Under the pieces are notes generated by a model. That model was not told the DNA's origin and did no database searches. It worked only from the letters and a program-made list of their open reading frames with translations. A stretch of DNA of 12,545 nucleotides, taken from positions 1 through 12,545 of the forward strand of contig JBBKWH010000073.1 of assembly GCA_037968855.1 (NCBI GenBank), read 5' to 3'. Source of the stretch: JBBKWH01 sp037968855 (lineage in GTDB: Bacteria > Pseudomonadota > Gammaproteobacteria > Pseudomonadales > Moraxellaceae). A program made the translations under genes and the position numbers. The stretch's first letter is position 1. Each line of letters opens with the position of its first letter. This document shows positions 7,172 through 12,545 of this stretch, one piece after another.

Positions 7172-7472
7172 CGATTGCACGCACTGAAATCGTCTGTGTC
7201 CATTTGGTGAGATTGTTTAAACAGCGATCATCTTGTTGGGCTTTGCTCAAATTGGCTGATCTGCTTGTAAAGGTTGATCATCAACAGGCTGGTTTGATGC
7301 TGAGCACGTCGCATTGCACAGCTTTGGCGCAAAGCCATCGTGAGTTTGTGGTGATTATGGCCAAAAAATATACAAAAATGATCTGTGCATTACATATGGT
7401 GACGATGTGTAGCAGTGGTTATGCATAGAATTGTGGCTATCTGTTTTTTTAATTGATTGGAGCTGTTGCCCC
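7172..7472. other. Intergenic region between miaB promoter and slt, no convincing gene
   Basis: About 300 bases lie between the miaB promoter and the slt start. The plus frame at 7204-7428 is open but has no ribosome-binding site and no recognisable product. Two small inverted repeats are visible: GTTGAT-C-ATCAAC (7273-7285), which looks like an operator, and GCTTTG-GCG-CAAAGC (7321-7335). TAGAAT at 7426-7431 is a possible slt -10 without a good -35. GGAG at 7459-7462 is the slt ribosome-binding site. Confidence 0.5.
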
Positions 7473-9470
7473 ATGGCTGACACTGTTGTGATATCGCCGT
7501 CGTTGCTGACATCGTGGTTTAGGCCGTCGCGTTTAGTGTGTAGTGTCTTGCTCAGCACAGGTGCAGTGTCTGCTTTTGCCGATGATCGTGATGTGATCGA
7601 TGCTTTGACGGCGGCTGACCGGCGCGATGCGGCATCATTGGTGGACTATAACAGTCGAATGCAGGGCAGCGTATTGGGCATGTATCCCGATTATCTGCGT
7701 TTGAACTTAGATCTGGTACAACAGCCACCACAGTTAATTGTTGGTTTTGCCAAACGCCATTTTGGGTCTGCCTTGGCCGAAAAACTCACCGCTGACTATG
7801 CCGAAGCCCGTGCCAAAGTCGGTGATTATGACGCCGTGCGCCAAGTCGCCAGTTTGGTGACCAATGCGGATTTAAGCGAGCAATGTGCCTTGGCACAGGC
7901 GCAAGCCGATGGCGGTGATGCATTGGCCTTATCGAGCCTGCGGGAGCAAGTGTGGCTAACCGTGGGTAAGCAACCCAGCTTGTGTGATGGTGTGATTGCG
8001 CAGCTATTGCGCAGCCCCATGATGCAGCGTGCCGATAAAGAACAGCGCTTATGGACCATGTTGCGTGCTGATGAGCGGCTCGAAGCTGCTGATGTCGCAA
8101 CCGTGATTGGTCTAAGTGTAACCCCTGAGCAGTTAAGCCGTGCGGCTGCTAACCCTGATGCTCAGTTGAGCTTGGCCTCGTTTGAGACGGCCAGCGATCA
8201 GGCCTTATATCTGTATGCGTTAGCCCGAGTTGCTGAGCGATCAGTAAATGCGGCTGCGCAAGTGCATCAAGAACGCGCTAGCCAGTTGCCAGCCGGTGTG
8301 CGTCAGTATGGCTATCGTATATTGGCCATGGAAACTACGGGCAAGTCGGTAGTTTCCGATGGTTTTGATTCGCGGACGGTGGGCTGGTTTGATCAAAGCG
8401 TTGGTTATCCATTTAGCGACGAAGAGGCTGAGACCTACGCCCGCCATGCGGTCAGAATGGGTGAGTGGACCAGTGTGTTTCATGCCCTCGATAACATGAG
8501 TTTTAATGTCCAACAAAAACGTGATTGGCAGTACTGGTTTGCACGCGCCAGTGAGCAGCGTAATGATCCTAATGCCAAGTCGATTGCCCAGACCTTTTAT
8601 CGCTCGCTCGCCACTGATTCCGATTATTACGGTCTGCTGGCACGGGATCGCTTGGGCATTAAAACCACCAAGCTAGATCCTGTCTATGTGCCAACCGCAG
8701 AGGATCGTGCTCGTATGGAGCAAGATGCCAATTTTAAACGGGCCTTTATCTTGCGTGATTTGGCAGTGCCAGCAGTATGGGCCAACCGTGAGTGGAATTG
8801 GGCTGTGCGTATGGCCGGTCTCAAAAATGACGATGCACTGATTTTGGCGGCTGCCGAAAAAGCCGATCGCATTGATTGGCACGATCGCGCCATTTATGCT
8901 GCCGAAAAAACCACCAAGCTGTTTAATGATCCAGTTCGTTACCCCACACCGTATCGCGATCAAGTGGTACGTTATAGCAGTAATGTCAGCTTAGATCCGG
9001 CATGGGCTTATGGTCTAATGCGGCAAGAAAGCCGGTTTGTACGCAATGCCCGTTCGGGTGTGGGCGCTGGTGGCTTGATGCAAATTATGCCAGCCACAGG
9101 CCGCTGGATTGCAGGGCGACTTGGTGAGGGATTTAGCCAGACGCGTCTGACCGAAATGGATACCAATATTCGTTATGGCACGTTTTATTTAAGCCACGTG
9201 TTAAATCAGCTAGACGATCAGCCGGTATTGGCGACTGCCGGCTATAATGCAGGGCCAACCCGTGCCAAGCGCTGGCAGCCCTTGAATGCACCGTTGTCCG
9301 CTGATCAATACACCGAGAGTATTCCGTTTTTAGAAACCCGTGATTACGTCAAAAACGTGATGACCAATGCTGTGCATTATGGGGTATTGTTTGGTCAAGG
9401 CCCACAATCGATTGGGCTAAGAATGGGAACCATCGCACCACGTAATTCTGCTGGGATTACTGGGCCATGA
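7473..9470 (+). CDS. slt: Soluble lytic murein transglycosylase (Slt family)
   Basis: A 665-residue periplasmic peptidoglycan-cleaving enzyme of the Slt70 type. The N-terminus ends in a hydrophobic stretch LVCSVLLSTGAVSAFA (21-36) before DD, a good signal-peptidase I site. A long alpha-helical superhelix region follows (about 40-480). The C-terminal catalytic domain shows the SLT motifs GLMRQESRF with catalytic Glu519, GLMQIMP (534-540), AGYNAGP (589-595) and ESIPFLETRDYVKNV (615-629). The reaction cleaves the MurNAc-GlcNAc bond and forms 1,6-anhydroMurNAc. The ATG at 7473 is chosen because GGAG lies 10 bases upstream and the signal peptide then fits. A TTG at 7431 would add 14 unneeded residues. 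It is divergent from miaB and stands alone. Length is close to that of E. coli Slt (645 aa). Confidence 0.95.
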   Translation: MADTVVISPSLLTSWFRPSRLVCSVLLSTGAVSAFADDRDVIDALTAADRRDAASLVDYNSRMQGSVLGMYPDYLRLNLDLVQQPPQLIVGFAKRHFGSALAEKLTADYAEARAKVGDYDAVRQVASLVTNADLSEQCALAQAQADGGDALALSSLREQVWLTVGKQPSLCDGVIAQLLRSPMMQRADKEQRLWTMLRADERLEAADVATVIGLSVTPEQLSRAAANPDAQLSLASFETASDQALYLYALARVAERSVNAAAQVHQERASQLPAGVRQYGYRILAMETTGKSVVSDGFDSRTVGWFDQSVGYPFSDEEAETYARHAVRMGEWTSVFHALDNMSFNVQQKRDWQYWFARASEQRNDPNAKSIAQTFYRSLATDSDYYGLLARDRLGIKTTKLDPVYVPTAEDRARMEQDANFKRAFILRDLAVPAVWANREWNWAVRMAGLKNDDALILAAAEKADRIDWHDRAIYAAEKTTKLFNDPVRYPTPYRDQVVRYSSNVSLDPAWAYGLMRQESRFVRNARSGVGAGGLMQIMPATGRWIAGRLGEGFSQTRLTEMDTNIRYGTFYLSHVLNQLDDQPVLATAGYNAGPTRAKRWQPLNAPLSADQYTESIPFLETRDYVKNVMTNAVHYGVLFGQGPQSIGLRMGTIAPRNSAGITGP

Positions 9471-9634
9471 TCGGGTGGGGTCAACACGTGCAAACAAGGA
9501 CATGTCTTGCACAATTGATTCGCTGCGCCACGATAGCGCAACACAGATCAGACACGGCTACGCTACGGCTTGCATCCTGTGGCAGCTATGCTGGTGCTTA
9601 CAATACACCAGTAGGGTGTGGAGTGACTTGCGAC

Positions 9635-9642
9635 AAGGAGGT
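9635..9642 (+). promoter_or_regulatory. Strong ribosome-binding site of the RNase T2-like gene
   Basis: AAGGAGGT is a full-length match to the anti-Shine-Dalgarno sequence and lies about 10 bases before the ATG at 9652. It is the best ribosome-binding site in the window and argues that this odd gene is translated. Confidence 0.8.
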
Positions 9643-9651
9643 TCGTAAATC

Positions 9652-10302
9652 ATGTCAATAAGAATATGCGTCTGGGCATTAGGTTGCTGTGCTGCATTGC
9701 ACCCCATGCTGGTACAGGCTGCACCGGCACGGCCCTCTGGTTATACGCTGGTGGTGACTTTGACCCCTGCCATTTGTGCCTTAAATCCGGCGTTACAGCG
9801 TCTTCGGCAGTGCCAAGAGGGATTTTCGCTTACGGTAGCCAGTTTGCAGCCACAAACCAAAAGCGGAAAAACCACCGAAAACTGCTCGCAAGAACCAGCC
9901 GATTTACCACCACTGCAAGAACGTATTGTGGAGCGAGTCATGCCTGACGAGCAGCTACGCAATCGGGATTGGCAGAGGACAGGCTCGTGTACGGGGATGT
10001 CAGCGCGGACTTATTTTAGAACCATTGCTGCTTTTGCGGGGCGCTTGCGGGTACCACCAGAGTTTAATGCCGAGCAAGAGGTGACGATGGATCGACATCA
10101 TTTGGTTGATCGTTTGGTGGATCTAAACCCCGGCTTGCGTAGTGACGGCTTACAGCTTCGTTGTGCCGATAACGACGCATTCAACAGCCCAGTATTGACC
10201 GAAATGCGGGTCTGTTACAGCGTGCGAGGTCAATATGCCAGTTGCCCTGCATCTGTCCAGTCCAATTGCCCCAGTCGATTTATTGTGCATGGCTCACCTT
10301 AG
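9652..10302 (+). CDS. Secreted ribonuclease T2-like protein lacking both catalytic histidines
   Basis: A 216-residue protein with a signal peptide (1-24, cleavage after VQA). The mature part resembles RNase T2 / RNase I: GYTLVVTLTPAIC (30-42) matches the family start around WxPxFC, LPPLQERIVERVMP (85-98) matches the middle region, and DWQRTGSCTGMSARTYF (106-122) matches CAS II, normally WxKHGTCxGL...YF. The CAS I segment, normally FxxHGLWPQ, reads FSLTVASLQPQ (58-68). The CAS I His position is therefore Ala63 and the CAS II His is Thr110, while Cys113 and the frame around them remain. The mature protein has eight cysteines, enough for four disulfides. Loss of both histidines predicts no RNase activity; it may be a binding protein or inhibitor-like pseudoenzyme. 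The frame is intact and the ribosome-binding site ideal, so it is not an obvious pseudogene. No immunity or partner gene adjoins it. Confidence 0.75.
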   Translation: MSIRICVWALGCCAALHPMLVQAAPARPSGYTLVVTLTPAICALNPALQRLRQCQEGFSLTVASLQPQTKSGKTTENCSQEPADLPPLQERIVERVMPDEQLRNRDWQRTGSCTGMSARTYFRTIAAFAGRLRVPPEFNAEQEVTMDRHHLVDRLVDLNPGLRSDGLQLRCADNDAFNSPVLTEMRVCYSVRGQYASCPASVQSNCPSRFIVHGSP

Positions 10303-10312
10303 TTTGGCGGCG

Positions 10313-10352
10313 CATGCGTATTAGCTGTGGTGTTTTTAAAGCACCACGCATG
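10313..10352. repeat. Bulged inverted repeat downstream of the RNase T2-like gene
   Basis: GTGGTG (10327-10332) and CACCAC (10342-10347) form a 6-bp stem. It is extended by CATGC (10313-10317) with GCATG (10348-10352) after a 9-base bulge. No T-run follows, so terminator function is doubtful. It lies 11 bases after the stop codon. Confidence 0.4.
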
Positions 10353-10438
10353 TCATGACAGATCATGGTTAGCATAATCTCGTTAGCATTTATCAATGCA
10401 GAGTGGGCAGACACGAGATCAGCGTGTTATGACAGATC
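10351..10438. promoter_or_regulatory. Two palindromic operator-like sites and a direct repeat upstream of mdh
   Basis: TGTCATGACAGATC (10351-10364) and TGTTATGACAGATC (10425-10438) match at 13 of 14 positions. The first ten bases of the first copy, TGTCATGACA, are a perfect palindrome, and the second copy has one change. The spacing is 74 bp, about seven helical turns. Between them the 8-base direct repeat GTTAGCAT occurs at 10368-10375 and 10382-10389. The layout suggests a regulator site for mdh; the regulator is unknown. Confidence 0.45.
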
Positions 10439-10501
10439 CAATCGTCTATGCGATGAATCTGGATAAAATACCGAATATTTGCCCCGTATTTGAGGGCTTC
10501 T

Positions 10502-10531
10502 CTTACATGACCTGCGGTTCTTGAGTACAAT
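10502..10531 (+). promoter_or_regulatory. Probable mdh promoter
   Basis: CTTACA (10502-10507) and TACAAT (10526-10531) are separated by 18 bases and resemble sigma-70 -35 and -10 boxes. Transcription would start near 10538 with a leader of about 60 bases. The leader contains a small GCAGG/CCTGC hairpin (10545-10559) before the GGAG ribosome-binding site at 10587-10590. Confidence 0.55.
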
Positions 10532-10597
10532 GACCGCGCCCGATGCAGGCCAACCCTGCGGGTGAACTCATTTCTTGTCCTCATCTGGAGAAAACAC

Positions 10598-11584
10598 ATG
10601 AAGCAACCCGTTCGTGTTGCCGTGACTGGTGCAGCCGGTCAGATTGGTTATAGCCTACTGTTCCGTATTGCAAGTGGCGAAATGCTGGGCAAAGACCAGC
10701 CAGTGATTCTACAGATGCTCGAAGTGCCTTTCGAAAAAGCCCAACAAGCGCTGCAAGGCGTGATGATGGAGCTTGAAGACTGCGCGTTCCCATTGCTGGC
10801 CGGTATGGTCGGTACTGATGATCCAAACGTTGCATTCAAAGATGCAGATTACGCCTTGCTGGTTGGTGCACGTCCACGTGGCCCAGGTATGGAACGTAAC
10901 GACCTGCTGCAAGAAAACGCCAAAATCGTCACCGTTCAAGGCAAAGCATTAAACGACAATGCTAGCCGCGACGTTAAAGTGCTGGTTGTAGGTAACCCAG
11001 CCAACACCAACGCCTATATCGCCATGAAATCTGCGCCGGATCTTCCAGCCAAGAACTTCACCGCGATGCTGCGTTTGGACCACAATCGCGCACTCAGCCA
11101 ACTGGCCAGCAAAACTGGCAAAGCAGTTGCTGACATCGAAAATATGGTCGTTTGGGGCAACCACAGCCCAACCATGTACGCTGACTACCGTTTTGCCACC
11201 ATCAATGGTGACAGCGTCAAAGATATGATCAACGACCACGTGTGGAATAAAGACGTGTTCTTGCCAACCGTTGGTAAGCGCGGCGCAGCCATCATCGAAG
11301 CGCGTGGTTTGTCGTCAGCAGCCTCTGCTGCCAACGCAGCCATTGACCACATGCACGATTGGGCGCTGGGCACCAATGGCAAGTGGGTCACCATGGGTAT
11401 TCCTTCTGACGGTAGCTACGGCATCCCTGAAGGCATCATCTACGGCGTGCCAGTCACCTGCGAAAACGGCGAATACACCCGTATCGAAGGTCTGCCAGTT
11501 GATGAATTCAGCCGTGAGCGTATGGACTTCACCCTGAACGAACTGCAAGAAGAGCGTGATGGCGTGGCCCATCTGCTGGGTTAA
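10598..11584 (+). CDS. mdh: Malate dehydrogenase (NAD-dependent)
   Basis: A 328-residue cytoplasmic TCA-cycle enzyme that oxidises malate to oxaloacetate with NAD. The nucleotide-binding glycine motif is TGAAGQIG (10-17), and Glu42 after the second strand fits NAD specificity. The mobile loop ARPRGPGMER (91-100) gives substrate-binding Arg94 and Arg100. The catalytic pair is Asp161 (LDHNR) and His189 (GNHS). The length and ARPRGPGMER loop fit the long bacterial type close to cytosolic Mdh, not the 312-residue E. coli type. The ATG at 10598 is chosen because GGAG (10587-10590) lies 7 bases upstream and the fold starts directly after it. An in-frame GTG at 10562 would only add leader sequence. 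Codon choice leans more to C-ending and preferred codons than in the neighbours, as for a highly expressed gene. It is monocistronic, with its own promoter and terminator. Confidence 0.98.
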   Translation: MKQPVRVAVTGAAGQIGYSLLFRIASGEMLGKDQPVILQMLEVPFEKAQQALQGVMMELEDCAFPLLAGMVGTDDPNVAFKDADYALLVGARPRGPGMERNDLLQENAKIVTVQGKALNDNASRDVKVLVVGNPANTNAYIAMKSAPDLPAKNFTAMLRLDHNRALSQLASKTGKAVADIENMVVWGNHSPTMYADYRFATINGDSVKDMINDHVWNKDVFLPTVGKRGAAIIEARGLSSAASAANAAIDHMHDWALGTNGKWVTMGIPSDGSYGIPEGIIYGVPVTCENGEYTRIEGLPVDEFSRERMDFTLNELQEERDGVAHLLG

Positions 11585-11585
11585 T

Positions 11586-11608
11586 CGATTGGCCTAACGG
11601 CTCAATCG
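11586..11608 (+). repeat. Hairpin directly after the mdh stop codon
   Basis: CGATTGGCC (11586-11594) pairs with GGC-T-CAATCG (11599-11608) around a TAAC loop, with a single bulged T. It begins two bases after the stop and precedes the T-run terminator by a few bases, so it may stabilise the mRNA end. Confidence 0.45.
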
Positions 11609-11611
11609 TTG

Positions 11612-11641
11612 AAAAAGACAGACCTTCGGGTCTGTTTTTTT
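11612..11641 (+). terminator. Intrinsic terminator of mdh
   Basis: ACAGACC (11618-11624) and GGTCTGT (11629-11635) enclose a stable TTCG tetraloop. The stem extends outward through A/T pairs and one G-U to 11612 and 11641. Seven Ts (11635-11641) complete a classic rho-independent terminator 27 bases after the mdh stop. Confidence 0.93.
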
Positions 11642-11742
11642 ATGCCTAAACCTGATGCTTTCACCAGAACCATACGTGCCGATACGTCCGCCCTACTGAT
11701 CGCTTGGATGAAGCATGCCACTGTATACATGCACATTAAGCC

Positions 11743-11784
11743 ACTGAATCTAATAAGCTCGTTGAATGAGAGATTCAGTTTTTT
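11743..11784 (+). terminator. Terminator-like hairpin 30 bases upstream of the DUF2789 gene
   Basis: ACTGAATCT (11743-11751) and AGATTCAGT (11771-11779) are perfect 9-base arms. An inner CTC/GAG pair (11758-11760 and 11768-11770) narrows the loop, and six Ts occupy 11779-11784. Only 30 bases remain before the ATG at 11815, too few for a full promoter. The hairpin therefore either ends a short RNA from 11642-11742 or acts as an attenuator in the leader of the next gene. Confidence 0.6.
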
Positions 11785-11814
11785 CATCTAGTGATCTTTT
11801 GAAGGAGAAGGCCC

Positions 11815-12048
11815 ATGGATACCTCTGCACACACCATGACCAGTTTGTTTGATCAATTGGGCTTAGACAGCAGTGATGAAGGCATTAAGTCCTTTATCAA
11901 AGCACACCAATTGCCGCCAGAAACCAAAATTACTGCAGCAACTTTCTGGTCAGATGGCCAGCGCCAGTTTATTAAAGAGTGTTATCAAAACGATGCAGAT
12001 TGGATTCCAGTTGTGGATGACCTCAATGCACAGTTACATAATGACTAA
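11815..12048 (+). CDS. DUF2789 domain-containing protein
   Basis: A 77-residue acidic, soluble protein that fits DUF2789, a small family of unknown function found in Pseudomonas, Acinetobacter and relatives. Visible family features are the N-terminal MTSLFDQLGLDSSDEGIKSF segment (8-27), the central LPPETKITAATFWSDGQRQF (33-52), and the C-terminal DADWIPVVDDLNAQL (60-74). It is predicted to be mostly helical, with no signal peptide. The ATG at 11815 has AAGGAG (11802-11807) 7 bases upstream, an excellent site. The gene sits alone between a terminator-like hairpin and the convergent htpX terminator. Its role is unknown, and neighbouring genes give no clue. Confidence 0.9.
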   Translation: MDTSAHTMTSLFDQLGLDSSDEGIKSFIKAHQLPPETKITAATFWSDGQRQFIKECYQNDADWIPVVDDLNAQLHND

Positions 12049-12095
12049 CCTCATGACTCGGTGACCATGTTGGTTGTCACATCAGGTTGGCATAC

Positions 12096-12125
12096 AAAAA
12101 ATCCCGAGCATACTCGGGATTTTTT
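12096..12125. terminator. Bidirectional intrinsic terminator between DUF2789 and htpX
   Basis: AAAAAATCCCGAG (12096-12108) and CTCGGGATTTTTT (12113-12125) pair perfectly over 13 positions with a CATA loop. T-runs on both strands allow it to end transcripts from either side. Confidence 0.95.
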
Positions 12126-12157
12126 GGTTGCAGTCTTCAGTCCTTAAGGCTGAGCAG

Positions 12158-12545
12158 TTAAGCGATCTGTAAGCGTTGCAGTGCCTCCACCCGTTGTTCG
12201 ATTGTGGGGTGAGTTTGAAATAACGCCGCGATACTAAAGCCTTGCTCTTTACCCGCACTGATCGCAAATGCCTTCATTTCTTGTGGCATTTGGTCTGGCA
12301 TGTCTTGCTCTTGGCGTAGACGCAATAGGGCAGAGATCATCGCTTGTTTACCAGCCAAACGTGCACCGGCTTCATCGGCCCGATACTCACGTATACGCGA
12401 AAACCACATCACAATGGCACTTGCCGCAATACCCAGCAAAATATCCATGACAATGCTGGTCACAAAGTAAGCAATACCAGGTGAGTCGCCTTCGTTTTTA
12501 AAAATCGTCCGATCCACAAAGTTACCGATGATACGGGCAAAGAAC
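12158..12545 (-). CDS. htpX: Membrane zinc metalloprotease HtpX (C-terminal part, partial)
   Basis: The frame is open from the window edge on the minus strand and stops at 12158-12160, giving the last 128 residues. The visible part starts FFARIIGNFVDRTIF and continues with a membrane segment (YFVTSIVMDILLGIAASAIV, about 26-45 of the fragment). The motif SRIREYRADEAGA follows, matching the HtpX region that supplies the third zinc ligand (Glu53 of the fragment). FQTHPTIEQRVEALQ near the end matches the family C-terminus. The HExxH site lies outside the window. HtpX is an inner-membrane quality-control protease that degrades damaged membrane proteins, often under envelope or heat stress. It converges on the DUF2789 gene. 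Confidence 0.93.
   Translation of the reverse strand, partial: FFARIIGNFVDRTIFKNEGDSPGIAYFVTSIVMDILLGIAASAIVMWFSRIREYRADEAGARLAGKQAMISALLRLRQEQDMPDQMPQEMKAFAISAGKEQGFSIAALFQTHPTIEQRVEALQRLQIA

Noticed and set aside
7204..7428. 74-codon plus-strand open frame between miaB and slt
   Set aside because: It has no ribosome-binding site, an odd composition with scattered Cys and Met, and no recognisable product. It lies in the promoter-bearing gap.
7431..7472. TTG-started 14-residue N-terminal extension of Slt
   Set aside because: ATG at 7473 has GGAG at a suitable distance and places the signal peptide near the N-terminus.
9488..9513. GTGCAA/TTGCAC inverted repeat after slt as a terminator
   Set aside because: The stem is only 6 bp with a long loop and no T-run follows.
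9467..9661. 64-codon plus frame overlapping the end of slt and the start of the RNase T2-like gene
   Set aside because: The start overlaps the slt stop without a ribosome-binding site, and the sequence has no domain-like pattern. The strong ribosome-binding site inside it serves the next gene.
10562..10597. GTG-started 12-residue extension of Mdh
   Set aside because: It is leader sequence containing the GGAG site of the true ATG at 10598; Mdh folds start directly with the first beta strand.
11642..11791. Small peptide gene (49 codons from ATG at 11642)
   Set aside because: The ATG follows the T-run of the mdh terminator without a ribosome-binding site, and the frame runs through the second terminator hairpin. 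The opposite strand is equally open.
1..12545. Mobile elements, CRISPR, tRNA, rRNA or prophage genes
   Set aside because: No transposase, integrase, spaced direct repeats, cloverleaf-like sequence or phage protein was seen on either strand.

Overview
The window is ordinary gamma-proteobacterial chromosome. The best fit is Moraxellaceae, among relatives of Acinetobacter. This is inferred from remembered family features: a MiaB with a Ser/Thr/Ala-rich N-terminal extension, a 328-residue Mdh of the long bacterial type, a DUF2789 protein, a TonB3-like protein and the miaB-phoH-ybeY order. Base composition looks close to 50% G+C. I see no insertion sequence, integrase, CRISPR array, tRNA or rRNA.

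Layout, left to right. Bases 1-71 are the C-terminal end of folD, followed after 3 bases by a seven-beta-strand methyltransferase resembling the ETF-beta lysine methyltransferase (METTL20) family. A conserved-looking but unrecognised 237-residue protein lies on the minus strand, divergent from a TonB-family energy transducer. An MscS channel follows on the plus strand. It ends at a strong bidirectional terminator facing the minus-strand operon miaB-phoH-ybeY (transcribed 7034 to 3884), which covers tRNA ms2i6A modification, a PhoH ATPase and the YbeY rRNA-maturation nuclease. Its genes overlap at their ends, which suggests translational coupling. Upstream of miaB, in the divergent direction, lies a Slt-type lytic transglycosylase with a signal peptide.

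Next on the plus strand is the most unusual gene: a secreted ribonuclease T2-like protein. It keeps the family framework and eight cysteines, but both catalytic histidine positions are replaced. Malate dehydrogenase follows, with its own promoter region carrying two near-identical palindromic operator-like sites 74 bp apart, and a UUCG-loop terminator. A small DUF2789 gene lies downstream, preceded by a second terminator-like hairpin only 30 bases before its start codon. The window ends inside htpX (minus strand), which converges on DUF2789 across a bidirectional terminator.

The genes do not form one pathway. They are housekeeping (folate, tRNA and rRNA processing, TCA cycle) and envelope (MscS, TonB, Slt, HtpX) functions in separate transcription units. 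I found no clear new multi-gene system. The strongest leads are the putative dead RNase T2, the mdh operator pair, the hairpin before DUF2789, and the shared stop-codon repeats between mscS and ybeY.
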